NCBI RefSeq assembly: GCF_000214705.1
Contig: NC_015573.1
Span: 2,487,001-2,551,000 of the forward strand
Direction of reading: 5' to 3'
Length of the DNA: 64,000 bases
From: Desulfofundulus kuznetsovii DSM 6115
Lineage (GTDB): Bacteria; Bacillota; Desulfotomaculia; Desulfotomaculales; Desulfovirgulaceae
Numbering within the stretch: position 1 is the first letter of the stretch; each line of letters starts with the position of its first letter. A program made the translations under genes and the position numbers. The notes below the pieces were generated by a model. It did not search any database and was not told the origin of the DNA. It was given only the letters and a program-made list of their open reading frames with translations. Below are positions 6,128-14,488 of the stretch, in pieces.

Positions 6128-7179
6128 AGGGATTTCAGCAGTTCCCGTTTTTTCAGCTTCTCGTGTTCCTCGGGATCCATTTTAGTTTCCGCTTTCTCCG
6201 TTTTACTTTCCGCTTTCTTTGTTTTTGATTTATTCTTCTCGACCCGGCCCTGCGGCCGCCCGGGTTCGTGCCTGTAATCTTCCCTGAGAGCGGCAACCAG
6301 CAAACCGGGAACGTTCCTGATCTCCGTACCGCTGCCCATTTCACTGATGAGTTTGATTTTCTCCCTGATCTTTTCTTTTGGAAACTCCAGCAGGAGTTCT
6401 TCCAGGAACTCCGAAGGCACCCGAGCACCGGTAGCCACCAGCACTGCCGCCTGCAACTCCCCCAGAACAGCGGCGTTAGGGCAGGGATGGGTACTCGTTG
6501 CAGGCTCGCCCGGCGTTTCGCCGCTGTTATCTTCGGGCATATTTTCTCCCGGTTTTTGGTCTTCATCAATGGTACCATGATCAACATCAACAACAACAAA
6601 TATATTATTATTTAATTCGTCTGAACCCATGGTAAGAGGGGGGGTGAAATTTTTACAGACCCCCCTCTGAAATTCGGAAAGTGGGGGGTGTGAAATTTTT
6701 TCACACCCCCCGGCATGACCCACCCGGGTAAGAGGGGGGTCTGTATTTTTTACACACCCCTGTCCGGAATCAGAGGTTTCGCTTTGAATAATCTGCTGCA
6801 GCTTTTCAAAGACAGGCGTCAGGTCATATTCATTGCTCAGCTGGCCGTTGCTGGAATCGTACCTGTTGCGGACAACGATCAGTCCCTTTTCAACCAGGCT
6901 TTTTTTATAGGAATGCAGGGTTTTTTCGCTTACGCCGGTTAACTTGCTGAGTTCCCTGATGGAGGGATAAGGATCGTTAACGGTCCACCGGTAGCTCAAA
7001 AGGTGGCAGATAAAAGCCACCTCCTGGAAAGAAAGCCCCAATTCCCTCTGATAACGGAACAAAGCGGTGGGAATGGGAGCCACACCCTGCTCGGCAATTG
7101 TCCTGCCGTAAAGTTCGTAAAAACGGTTTGGATTTCCATTTTCCTGCTTGACAACGCCCGGGTTTTCCACTATCATAGC
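6115..7179 (-). CDS. Replication-initiator-like winged-helix protein
   Basis: ATG at 7177-7179 (MIVENPGVVKQENG) is preferred over the longer frame because AAAGGAG lies about 11 bases upstream. Residues about 20-120 contain a winged helix typical of Firmicute plasmid/phage initiators (GVAPIPTALFRYQRELGLSFQE, YPSIRELSKLTGVSEKTLHSYKKSLVEKGLIVVRNRYDSSNGQLSNEYDL). Then come three imperfect repeats around (C/N)-x-P-P-L-(T/S), an acidic linker, a C-terminal helical domain, and a very Lys-rich tail. The repeats are encoded by three DNA palindromes at 6636-6761. A role in replicating a mobile element is inferred. A decayed copy lies at 11702-11805. Confidence 0.6.
   Translation of the reverse strand, partial: AMIVENPGVVKQENGNPNRFYELYGRTIAEQGVAPIPTALFRYQRELGLSFQEVAFICHLLSYRWTVNDPYPSIRELSKLTGVSEKTLHSYKKSLVEKGLIVVRNRYDSSNGQLSNEYDLTPVFEKLQQIIQSETSDSGQGCVKNTDPPLTRVGHAGGCEKISHPPLSEFQRGVCKNFTPPLTMGSDELNNNIFVVVDVDHGTIDEDQKPGENMPEDNSGETPGEPATSTHPCPNAAVLGELQAAVLVATGARVPSEFLEELLLEFPKEKIREKIKLISEMGSGTEIRNVPGLLVAALREDYRHEPGRPQGRVEKNKSKTKKAESKTEKAETKMDPEEHEKLKKRELLKSLYLS
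6636..6761. repeat. Three palindromic iteron-like repeats inside the initiator-like gene
   Basis: Copies begin near 6636, 6681 and 6731. The middle one is a perfect 13-bp inverted repeat, GGGGGGTGTGAAA with a TTT loop, at about 6683-6711. The outer two are similar G-run/AT-core/C-run palindromes. Each encodes one P-P-L repeat of the protein. In RepA_N-type plasmids the origin iterons lie within the rep coding sequence, so this may be an origin (inference). Confidence 0.5.
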
Positions 7180-7259
7180 TTTAAGAACTCCTTTCTTTTG
7201 CCATACGCTTGCAGGAGCGCATGGCATTTTTGTTTTGGGCCTCCCTCCCGGAAGCCCAC

Positions 7260-7288
7260 AAAAAAACCCGCGTGATTTGTCACGCGGG
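7260..7288 (-). terminator. Rho-independent terminator of the nurA-herA-druA operon
   Basis: CCCGCGTGA (7267-7275) pairs with TCACGCGGG (7280-7288) across a TTTG loop. On the minus strand the stem is followed by seven T residues (7260-7266). It sits 20 bp after the last gene of the operon and before the initiator-like gene. Confidence 0.9.
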
Positions 7289-7308
7289 TGGTTGTTTTAA
7301 AATGTCTT

Positions 7309-8535
7309 TTAAACTACCGGCTGCTGTTGGCATAAACAATCGGATAATAAATGGCCGTCCTTCTGGACAGCCCGCGGGCTTGCTATTTCTTGCTTATCAG
7401 CAAATTCGAGAGTATTAATAATTAATTTGTTATAAAGATCGCTTTTTCTCCAACCAAGCCATTCTTTTGTCCTCTCGACTCGTGGCAATAACCATCGCGT
7501 CCGCCACCAGTCAGCCAAATCACTAAAAGGCAAATCTCGGTAAACAGGTTCAGTAGTACGACCCTCCATGTAATCCGTAAGATTATCTACTAAAGGAAAT
7601 AAAAAAGCTTCTCTTTTAACATTATGGCGCAATAAATCAGAAGAAAAACCGAGACGCTCCAATGCTCTAACCATAATTTGCCACTTTATACGTGGACCTA
7701 CACCAAAGCCTCCCCTTGTTGAAATCCCCTGGGACTCAAGAAACTCTTTAAACAAAGGGTAAAGTTCCATTAGATGGAAACTACCGTATCCGTCTGTATA
7801 TCCCAATGAGTAAGCAATATGTAAGGATTTATAACGCAACCGATTATATAAGCTACTTCTACCAAAAGCACTGGTAGTAGTCAGAGCAACAAGATGTGCT
7901 GGCAACAGACGCTTCTCCATCTCAGTCATACGATCACCGTATTTTAGCCGGTAAGCTTCCCGAACTTCGTTAGATGCTGCTGCCATGGCCACCAATTTGC
8001 CTCCCAGTAAATAGTTATAGGGAGGCACAGCACCAAGCGTTTGAATATCCATCGTTTGATTGACCAGTTCAACCTTCTTACCCTCGGGGTAGCGAAAGAG
8101 ACGATCGCGAGGTGGAAAGCTTAGGGGTGGTGATTGCAAAGCCAGAATGCCAATTAGTTTATCATTATTATTGTCAAACACTAGAAACCTTAAGCGGCGG
8201 CCATATCCCTTGGAAAAGGGCAAAGACCAAAGTAAGCGCGCGATTCTGAAAAGAGCATGTTGTTTTCTATTTTTTACTTCAACCAGTACAGGGGATATTT
8301 TTTCCGGAACTACTTCTACACCATCAGCAAAAAAATTAATGAAACGCGGCAAGTTTTTAGCAAGCCACTCTTGACGTCTTGCAAGTTCCAGCAGACGAGC
8401 TGGCTCGTGAAGCTGACGAAGCGCATCCTTTGTATCGCCGCAGTATGTCAGGTACCCGTCTTGATCAATATCAAATCCTACAGACTCAAGTTTCTCCAAA
8501 ACTAATCTATGTAATTCCTTTGCTGAGATTGACAA
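7309..8535 (-). CDS. DUF4338 / DruA-like protein, third gene of a candidate defence operon
   Basis: The protein is 408 residues, with TTG start at 8535 and GGAGGG 8 bases upstream. The middle part reads RRLRFLVFDNNNDKLIGILAL, PPRDRLFRYP, then QTLGAVPPYNYLLGGKLVAM, ASNEVREAYRLKYG, LTTTSAFGRSSLYNRLRY, GYTDGYGSFH, and near the C-terminus PFSDLADWWRTRWLLPR. The order (a self-reporting beta core, GGKL, the RDR block and the G-x-T-x-G-x-G-x-F-H segment) matches what I recall of DUF4338, the family of Druantia DruA, but I could not check it. It is 14 bp after herA and ends at a strong terminator. DruA's biochemistry is not settled. Here it would be the effector or sensor of a NurA-HerA machine (inference). 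Confidence 0.6.
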   Translation of the reverse strand: MSISAKELHRLVLEKLESVGFDIDQDGYLTYCGDTKDALRQLHEPARLLELARRQEWLAKNLPRFINFFADGVEVVPEKISPVLVEVKNRKQHALFRIARLLWSLPFSKGYGRRLRFLVFDNNNDKLIGILALQSPPLSFPPRDRLFRYPEGKKVELVNQTMDIQTLGAVPPYNYLLGGKLVAMAAASNEVREAYRLKYGDRMTEMEKRLLPAHLVALTTTSAFGRSSLYNRLRYKSLHIAYSLGYTDGYGSFHLMELYPLFKEFLESQGISTRGGFGVGPRIKWQIMVRALERLGFSSDLLRHNVKREAFLFPLVDNLTDYMEGRTTEPVYRDLPFSDLADWWRTRWLLPRVERTKEWLGWRKSDLYNKLIINTLEFADKQEIASPRAVQKDGHLLSDCLCQQQPVV

Positions 8536-8549
8536 TTAAACTTCCCTCC

Positions 8550-10373
8550 TTACGTAAGAACCAAACCATTGGCTTGTACAAATTCCTCAACCGTATTAAA
8601 GGCATTGAAGAACAAAGGTGTCCCGGCGAATGAAAGTGGAGATACCGGCCCAGTTGTCATAAAAGAATATTCTCGAGATGATACATCAAACGAAGAATGG
8701 GGATCTCTAAAAAGCCGATATAACTCCAGGGCTTTACTGCGACCACCCACCAGTTCGCTTAAAGCCTTAAACTCGGTACCCATACCTAATCCAAAACCAA
8801 AGAAAAATATTCGCAACTGATCTAAAATCTCCCGGTGTAAGCTGGATAAAGTCTGACTTATGAACATCCAACCTACACCATATTTACGAGTAGTGCGAGC
8901 AGCATCGATCAAAATATGCCTTATGCCTTTCTTTTCTTCAATGCCTGGGTCTTCCCGTGGAGCTAAGCGGTGGGCCTCATCTATTAGAACCAATGTATTT
9001 AAGCTGCGTTCCTCTTTGTATGCTCCTTCCGCAGCAGTACGGATACCCTCTAAGAGACGTCTAATAACCAGGGCTTGGATGGTATCATTCCAAAAAAGAA
9101 ACGAAGATTTATTGCCTTCTACAATTAGTTCACCAAACAAATTTGCTTGCGACTCTTGAGTTGTTGTAGTATTAAGTTGTTCGCCAGAAAGATCTATTAC
9201 TACTAGTGGACGGGATTTTTGGCCTGGCTTCAAGAGACCATATAAAATGCTTTCCACTTTTCGAGCACCCGCGCGATCTTCTCGAAAAAGTTGAGCTACC
9301 GGAAGCCAATACTTCTCGTAGTACAAGTCAGGAACGGCTTGGGAAAAAACATCTTTAAAACGTACTCTGGAAGATTCACTTCGATAAAAAATTTTCTGTA
9401 CGTTATCATCGCCTAAAAGGTTCCAGGCTTTATCAAAGGCGGACCGTTTATACAGATCTTTTAAAGTAATTCCGTCCCGCTCCATTCTCTGAACTAAGGT
9501 ATCTACAGCCACTTCCCGATTTTCGCCTTTGGGCATGCTGAGTTCTTGAAAGAACGGTGATTCATATAATATCTTCGCAAAAAGTTCCCACCTGTCCAAA
9601 ACTAGATCGCGTACGCTGTAAATATATACGGGCTTCCCTAGATTCTTAACAATATTCCTCAATGGTAATTGAAATTCGCCAGTAGGGCGACCCTGAAAAT
9701 CTTTAGCAAACTCTCCTTGAGGATCTAAAACTAATAGAGCCATTCCCGTATATCGGGTATAAGCTAATAAAATCATCTTTGCCAATACGGATTTCCCGGA
9801 TCCTGTTTTACCAAAAATACCGATATGATACGCCTCACCAGCACCATCAGCACCTCTATCAAAATGTTTAAACCATAGTGGCAAGAGAGGCCTGGAACCA
9901 TAAACATGTCCGAGGTAGAATAGTTGCGTCCGGTAGGGCGAAAGCAACTCTTCCAATACATCATTGTTTACTAAATGAATTGGAGTACCGGTAGAAGAAA
10001 CGGAACCTAAAATGCTCGGACGGTAACCGCTTGGCCCCGCGGAAAATACTGCGCTAATCGTCATTTCCCCTGTATGTGTATCCTGGCGTTCACTTACCGC
10101 ATCTATTTTCCCACGCTGGCGAATAAGGCTACGCATGGTTGGATCTTCATGCCAAACATTGCGAAGAGTTATTTCGGTTATCTGGCCGAGCGCATAGTGT
10201 TCACGCCCGTCCTGCATATAATGAAACATTGCCAGTTCGCCCACAAGTTTTTTGCTCACAGCACTGGCAAGTATATCTAGGGTTAACTCGCTTGTAGACG
10301 AAGGTGAACCAATAATACCGATTCGCTCTGCCGAATCCACCAGCTGGCTCAGCTTTTTATCTTTAGCTTCCAT
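8550..10373 (-). CDS. herA: HerA/FtsK-type hexameric ATPase (DUF87)
   Basis: ATG at 10371-10373 follows the nurA stop by one base (TAA-C-ATG). The 607-residue protein has an N-terminal HAS-barrel-like region (about 10-150), then Walker A GIFGKTGSGKS near 186-195, LVLDPQGEFAKDF, Walker B LVLIDEAHRLAP, an arginine-rich RTTRKYG and the C-terminal GFGLGMGTEFKALSELVGG. In archaea HerA pumps DNA for the NurA nuclease in end resection; in bacteria HerA homologues are common in anti-phage systems. Codon use is clearly more AT-rich than the core genes nearby, which suggests transfer. No helicase or SIR2/DUF4297 partner is present. Confidence 0.9.
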   Translation of the reverse strand: MEAKDKKLSQLVDSAERIGIIGSPSSTSELTLDILASAVSKKLVGELAMFHYMQDGREHYALGQITEITLRNVWHEDPTMRSLIRQRGKIDAVSERQDTHTGEMTISAVFSAGPSGYRPSILGSVSSTGTPIHLVNNDVLEELLSPYRTQLFYLGHVYGSRPLLPLWFKHFDRGADGAGEAYHIGIFGKTGSGKSVLAKMILLAYTRYTGMALLVLDPQGEFAKDFQGRPTGEFQLPLRNIVKNLGKPVYIYSVRDLVLDRWELFAKILYESPFFQELSMPKGENREVAVDTLVQRMERDGITLKDLYKRSAFDKAWNLLGDDNVQKIFYRSESSRVRFKDVFSQAVPDLYYEKYWLPVAQLFREDRAGARKVESILYGLLKPGQKSRPLVVIDLSGEQLNTTTTQESQANLFGELIVEGNKSSFLFWNDTIQALVIRRLLEGIRTAAEGAYKEERSLNTLVLIDEAHRLAPREDPGIEEKKGIRHILIDAARTTRKYGVGWMFISQTLSSLHREILDQLRIFFFGFGLGMGTEFKALSELVGGRSKALELYRLFRDPHSSFDVSSREYSFMTTGPVSPLSFAGTPLFFNAFNTVEEFVQANGLVLT

Positions 10374-10374
10374 G

Positions 10375-11526
10375 TTAAAACCCCCATTCAGTACGATAGC
10401 CGTGAAGGCCCATAAAAACCTCTGTAACATTACCATGGTAGGTTTCCGCTAAACGCTGGCTAGTTATTTGACGAAAGGCTGGAATGGACTTCGGCAAATG
10501 TTTTACCATCCTGTCAGCCATGTAAAGGGGAAAAGGTTCCATTATAGCTGCTGCACCACACTGATGTTTTACACCGTGGAGTACAAGAGCTAGACGGGCA
10601 TGATTCTCGACCACTGTTCGACTTGCTTCCAGCCTTAAAGCGGGAAGCCAAGAATAGGGTCGGTAATAAATTACCTGAATGTTTGTTAATAGATCAATGA
10701 TTTCTTCGCTTAAGCGGGAAACTTTTTCGCGTTCTTCAAAGGCAACTGCTTCTGTATTAAGATGCCAGGGTTGTTGTGGCTGCTGAAGTACTTGTGGTTG
10801 AGTAAATTCACCAGGTTCTAGTAAAAAACTTAGTAAACCGCGGTCGTCGTACGTCTCCGGCCACTCTATTATTTTACCAATTTCACGACGCGTTGTATAT
10901 TTGGGTACGGCCACCCACGCGCGATCGGTTCGGACTGAAGAAAGGATAACTCTATAGGCTTGTAGGAAGCGAACAATACCCGCTGTAAGATATTGTGTTA
11001 TCTTGAGTTGCTGTGCCTCTTTTGCCTTAATCATGGCCTGGTTAAAGTATATTAGAGGTGTAGTAAGTGAGCCATCAATAAAGACGAGCTCGTGCGGAGC
11101 ATTAGATGCAAGCTCAAGTTCCATTCCGATCATAAAGGCCCTTAGTATGGTCCCAGTTCCAGAATCATGAACCTCCATCTCTACCAACACCTTGTGGCGT
11201 GGCTCAGGCCAATATCGAGTTTCAGAAGGTGGGGTAAGACCCTCAACGGCTACAGCTGCTGCTGCAACTAAATCATTGGTCAATAGATGTTCAATCGCGT
11301 AAGAACCATCAACGCCACAAGTGGTAGGTATTGGTATATAAGGAAGTTCTGACTCCCTGCGTAAAATACCAAGATTCATTAATTTCTTCCGCCATTGCTC
11401 CCTTTGCTCATGTACTTTTTCAAAGCCTTCAAGTAATGCCTGGCTCAAACCTTCGGTGCATTGTAATACTTCATTTACTAAAGCACTTGGTAATTCAGCA
11501 AATAAATTATTAATCTGCTCGTTCAT
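10375..11526 (-). CDS. nurA: NurA-domain nuclease
   Basis: The 383-residue protein starts with ATG at 11526, AGGTGAG 7 bases upstream. An N-terminal coiled region (QALLEGFEKVHEQREQWRKK) is followed by the NurA core: CGVDGSYAIEHLLTNDLVAAAAVAVEG (Asp73), LVFIDGSLTTPLIYFNQAM (Asp151), and a C-terminal basic segment. The two D-G-S motifs are the Mn-binding Asp positions of NurA 5'-3' exonucleases. It leads a tight operon with herA and the DruA-like gene. In known systems NurA sits at the mouth of the HerA ring and degrades translocated DNA. The residues near positions 215-250 resemble the family's variable loop. Activity is inferred from motifs only. Confidence 0.8.
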   Translation of the reverse strand: MNEQINNLFAELPSALVNEVLQCTEGLSQALLEGFEKVHEQREQWRKKLMNLGILRRESELPYIPIPTTCGVDGSYAIEHLLTNDLVAAAAVAVEGLTPPSETRYWPEPRHKVLVEMEVHDSGTGTILRAFMIGMELELASNAPHELVFIDGSLTTPLIYFNQAMIKAKEAQQLKITQYLTAGIVRFLQAYRVILSSVRTDRAWVAVPKYTTRREIGKIIEWPETYDDRGLLSFLLEPGEFTQPQVLQQPQQPWHLNTEAVAFEEREKVSRLSEEIIDLLTNIQVIYYRPYSWLPALRLEASRTVVENHARLALVLHGVKHQCGAAAIMEPFPLYMADRMVKHLPKSIPAFRQITSQRLAETYHGNVTEVFMGLHGYRTEWGF

Positions 11527-11701
11527 AATTGGGTCTCACCTAGTTTTTAGGGTAAAATATTTGAGAGTTATTTTCAAACGAGGTCTTAATTGGGATATAT
11601 TCTCCGTAAAAGAAACTTTTCCCTGTTTTAAGGCAAATAAAAACCGCATTTTTTCGCCCGCAATACCTGCAGCCAAAAGGTAATATATACCCAGGTCCCA
11701 T

Positions 11702-11805
11702 GGTGATAAAACATAGTGGTAAAAATGGGGGCTACACCCTATTCAGGAATTTTCCTTTCATAAAGTTTAAAAGCTTGTGTTTAGCGCAAATGCCCGGGTT
11801 ACGTG
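11702..11805 (-). pseudogene. Decayed copy of the initiator-like gene N-terminus
   Basis: On the minus strand the segment reads FKLYERKIPE, a stop, then GVAPIFTTMFYHH, which aligns with RFYELYGRTIAEQGVAPIPTALFRYQ of the gene at 6115-7179. Slightly upstream, AACCCGGGC matches its NPG codons. There is an internal stop and no long frame. The rest of 11527-11839 holds only an AT-rich leader that must contain the nurA promoter, for which I see no convincing boxes. Confidence 0.6.
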
Positions 11806-11839
11806 CCCGGCGGAAAACTACGAAAACATCCTCCGCCTC

Positions 11840-12355
11840 TTACAGAACCGGGCTAAACCTTTGGGGTAGCGACAAGGGCACTATCGGCACCCCGATGCTA
11901 TGTCCCCCACCCAGTACGATAGATACCGTGGGTTTGGAAAGGCTGGCAATCATTTCTGCAATAGCCAGGCCGGCTTCCACATCTCCCCCTACCGTGTTCA
12001 ATACTACCAGCACCCCTTCCACCTCCGGGCTCTGCTCCAGGGCCACCAGTTGGGGGATGAGGTGTTCATACTTGGTAGTCTTGTTTTGGGGGGGCAACAC
12101 CAGGTGGCCTTCAATCTGGCCGACAATAGTTAAACAGTGAATGTTGCTTTTAACTTCGGGCACGGGACTGGCTCCCAGCTCTTTGATGGATTCCATGCTT
12201 TCCTTGGTACGCCCCTGGACCCGTTGGGGTGCTGGAGAAGCCCCGGGGTGGCCAGGTTCCCGCGCGGGGGGTGTATTGGGCTCTCCCGGAGGGTTTTCCG
12301 GAGGCGTGCAGGGATACTCTCCCTCGTGACCCCATATATTCTGATCACCAGACAC
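11840..12355 (-). pseudogene. tepA: tepA (ClpP-like, translocation-enhancing protein) truncated at its 3' end
   Basis: After a Pro-rich N-terminus (GTG start at 12355 after GAGAGGA), residues about 70-152 are a good ClpP/TepA core: [60 protein letters not shown] and [10 protein letters not shown]. The catalytic-Ser region is present. The family continues for some 80 more residues (the His/Asp half), but here the frame drifts into [13 protein letters not shown] and stops. The break is at about 11880, where the accessory island begins. In Bacillus tepA lies between rnjB and spoIIIE, so spoIIIE is expected beyond the left edge. The product is probably inactive. Confidence 0.8.
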
Positions 12356-12431
12356 GCTTATCCATCCTCTCGTTAGTTTTTCTATTCTCTAGTATGGTTA
12401 TGTTACGGACAAAATACACATATAAACATAA

Positions 12432-12453
12432 ACACGGGCTGGCTAACCCGTGT
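12432..12453 (-). terminator. Terminator after the GntR gene of the lyase cluster
   Basis: ACACGGG (12432-12438) pairs with CCCGTGT (12447-12453), and the minus strand continues TTATGTTTATATG. It separates the lyase cluster from tepA. The remaining gap 12356-12582 holds nothing else that I recognise. Confidence 0.6.
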
Positions 12454-12582
12454 CTTACCCAAAGTCCTGAACCCTTGTATATTCCCCCGCCGGAGCAGTT
12501 ATGAATACCTTTACCCGGAAGACGAACCGGGGGAATGGTGGCTACCCGGAAAGCTAGGAAAAAGAATTTCAACCGCATCATT

Positions 12583-13296
12583 TCACCGGTTGCGGGAAAG
12601 TTTTATCCAGAAAGCATATTTATCAGACCGGTAAATACTTGAAAAGTATTCTACTATATTACCCTGTTTATCTCTGGATAAACGTTCTGCTGCTAACACG
12701 CCTGTCCCCGGGGTGATACCCAACAGTTGTGCGTCCTGCTCCGTGGGCTGTACGGCTGTAATCTTTTGTTCAGCTTCGTAAAGAAATATTCCGATGGACT
12801 CCAGAGCATCATATAAAGTTACATGGTTCAGATCAAAATTTGCCAGCTTGATCCCTATTTCTATTGGGTAATAAGTGCGTTCGATAGCAACAGGCATATC
12901 GTCGGCAAAACGTAACCTTTCGATGGCATAATATTTTTCAGCCCCAAGGATGGATGCTATTTCAGAATGTGACTCTACACCGTGGTAAAGGAGCCGGATG
13001 CCCGGTTTCATGCCCATCATCTTGATTGTTTCGGTAAAGCTTCTAATAGTTCCCAGCCATTCATTAATGAGGTGCGGGGAAATGAAGGTACCCTTGCCGT
13101 GGATCTTCTTCAGAATCCCTTCCCTCACCAGTGCCGATACTGCTTCCCTAACAGTGGTCCTGCTGACGGAAAACCTGCTCATCAGCTCCCTTTCACTGGG
13201 AATTTTCTCTGTATAACTGCCCTGCTCTATTTCCCTTCTTAATATTTCTTTCAACTGTATGTGCAGGGGGATTGGACTGTCGTGATCTAAAGACAT
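12583..13296 (-). CDS. GntR-family (UTRA) regulator of the glycyl-radical cluster
   Basis: The 237-residue protein has an N-terminal winged helix (LKEILRREIEQGSYTEKIPSERELMSRFSVSRTTVREAVSALVREGILKKIHGKGTFIS, of which the S-R-T-T-V-R helix is the recognition element) and a UTRA effector domain from about residue 85 that ends EYFSSIYRSDKYAFWIKL. ATG at 13296 follows GGAGAGGTG. It is the last gene of the cluster and has its own extended -10 promoter in the preceding gap. The likely effector is the substrate or a product of the lyase pathway (inference). Confidence 0.88.
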   Translation of the reverse strand: MSLDHDSPIPLHIQLKEILRREIEQGSYTEKIPSERELMSRFSVSRTTVREAVSALVREGILKKIHGKGTFISPHLINEWLGTIRSFTETIKMMGMKPGIRLLYHGVESHSEIASILGAEKYYAIERLRFADDMPVAIERTYYPIEIGIKLANFDLNHVTLYDALESIGIFLYEAEQKITAVQPTEQDAQLLGITPGTGVLAAERLSRDKQGNIVEYFSSIYRSDKYAFWIKLSRNR

Positions 13297-13343
13297 TGGT
13301 CACCTCTCCTTTAAAGATCCTCTTTCCGGAAAAATACGGCAGA

Positions 13344-13390
13344 GCCAGCTTCAAGGGAATTATACCATAACTGCAATTTGATTAACAGTT
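13344..13390 (-). promoter_or_regulatory. Extended -10 promoter and inverted repeat before gntR
   Basis: On the minus strand TATGGTATAAT ends in a TATAAT box at 13359-13364 with the TGn extension. Just upstream AACTG and CAGTT form an inverted repeat with a 12-bp centre over the -35 zone, a possible autoregulatory operator. There is no good -35 hexamer. Confidence 0.5.
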
Positions 13391-13432
13391 GCAAGGACGT
13401 GGGTTAGACGCCTTCTCCTGTTTGACAACCTA

Positions 13433-14374
13433 TCAAGACAGCCTGGTGTTCATAAATGATTGTACCAGCTCCTTCAAGGAGTTCATCTGCTCTTTTGACG
13501 GTGGTTGGACACCTTTTAACAGGTATTCCCGACCGAGATAGCGGTACTTGGATTCGCCGAAACGGTGATAGGGCAAAAGTTCGTAGCGCACCCCAGGAAT
13601 ACCCTTTAGAAAATCCAGGATGGTCAGTATATCTTCCGGTGAATCGTTAAACCCCGGAATCACCGGTGTCCTTACAATTAGCTCCCTGCCGGGGAAATGG
13701 GCGGCTAGCTGTTTTAAGTTTTGCAATATCCTGGCATTGGAAACTCCGGTATATCTTTTGTGCTTATTTGGATCCATGCATTTAAGATCGTAAAAGACAG
13801 TATCGGCCCGGGAGAGCACCTGCTCCACGCTTTCCCAGTCCGCGTAGCCGCAAGTTTCTACCGCAGTCGTTAGACCCCGTGAACGGGCTTCTTTGAGCAG
13901 TGCCGCAGCAAACCCCGCCTGTAGCAATGGCTCGCCGCCGCTTAACGTCAGCCCGCCGCCTGACCGGGCATAAAAAGGACTGTCTTCTTCCACAACTTTC
14001 AGAACTGCTGCAATACTCATGTATTTACCAAAAATCTCCAGGGCCTTAGAGGGGCAGACCGCGGCACATTCTCCACAACCGGTACACCGGCTGCGTTCGA
14101 TGCGCACTTTTTGGGTTTCCGGGTCTTCCTGGATGGCGTCATGACCGCAGACTGACAAACATAAACGGCACTCCGATGTGCCGATACATTTATTTTCATT
14201 AAAGGCCAGTTCCGGTTGCGCAGACTGGGACTCCGGATTGGCGCACCACCGGCACTTCAAAGGGCATCCTTTTAAAAAAACAATGGTTCTTATTCCGGGT
14301 CCGTCGTGAACCGAGAAGTGCTGTATGTTAAATATCAGGCCGGCCTGCTCCCCGGCAAAATAACTGTCGGCCAT
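13433..14374 (-). CDS. Glycyl-radical enzyme activating protein (radical SAM)
   Basis: The radical-SAM motif is GCPLKCRWC (C-x3-C-x2-C) near residues 37-45, preceded by the family motif SVHDGPGIRTIVFLKGC. Between it and the rest of the barrel is the usual insert with two extra 4Fe-4S clusters, CIGTSECRLCLSVCG and CTGCGECAAVCP. GGGLTLSGGEPLLQ is the SAM-binding GGE region. ATG at 14374 is preferred to the TTG one codon earlier. It installs the radical on Gly805 of the lyase encoded just upstream. A strong hairpin in the 114-bp gap may lower its expression relative to the lyase. Confidence 0.95.
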   Translation of the reverse strand: MADSYFAGEQAGLIFNIQHFSVHDGPGIRTIVFLKGCPLKCRWCANPESQSAQPELAFNENKCIGTSECRLCLSVCGHDAIQEDPETQKVRIERSRCTGCGECAAVCPSKALEIFGKYMSIAAVLKVVEEDSPFYARSGGGLTLSGGEPLLQAGFAAALLKEARSRGLTTAVETCGYADWESVEQVLSRADTVFYDLKCMDPNKHKRYTGVSNARILQNLKQLAAHFPGRELIVRTPVIPGFNDSPEDILTILDFLKGIPGVRYELLPYHRFGESKYRYLGREYLLKGVQPPSKEQMNSLKELVQSFMNTRLS

Positions 14375-14410
14375 CAAATCCTACCCCCTCTTTGGGAAAT
14401 AAAGAGTGCG

Positions 14411-14435
14411 GGTCCTGCTCAAAATGAGCAGGACC
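14411..14435 (-). promoter_or_regulatory. Intercistronic hairpin between lyase and activase
   Basis: GGTCCTGCTCA (14411-14421) and TGAGCAGGACC (14425-14435) form an 11-bp perfect stem with an AAA loop. The minus strand then has CACTCTTTATTTCC, too few T residues for a full terminator. A partial terminator or mRNA stabiliser that keeps the activase substoichiometric is likely. Confidence 0.55.
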
Positions 14436-14488
14436 GCTAACTGGAAACTAATGCCATCGGTGGCAAACAGGGTGCCGGAACACTGGTT

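Noticed and set aside
6636-6761. Short CRISPR-like array
   Set aside because: Only three imperfect units, each coding and palindromic, with no unique spacers of equal length.
11700-12140. Plus-strand 146-aa frame over the tepA end
   Set aside because: It covers a decayed initiator fragment and the antisense of tepA; no ribosome site or domain.
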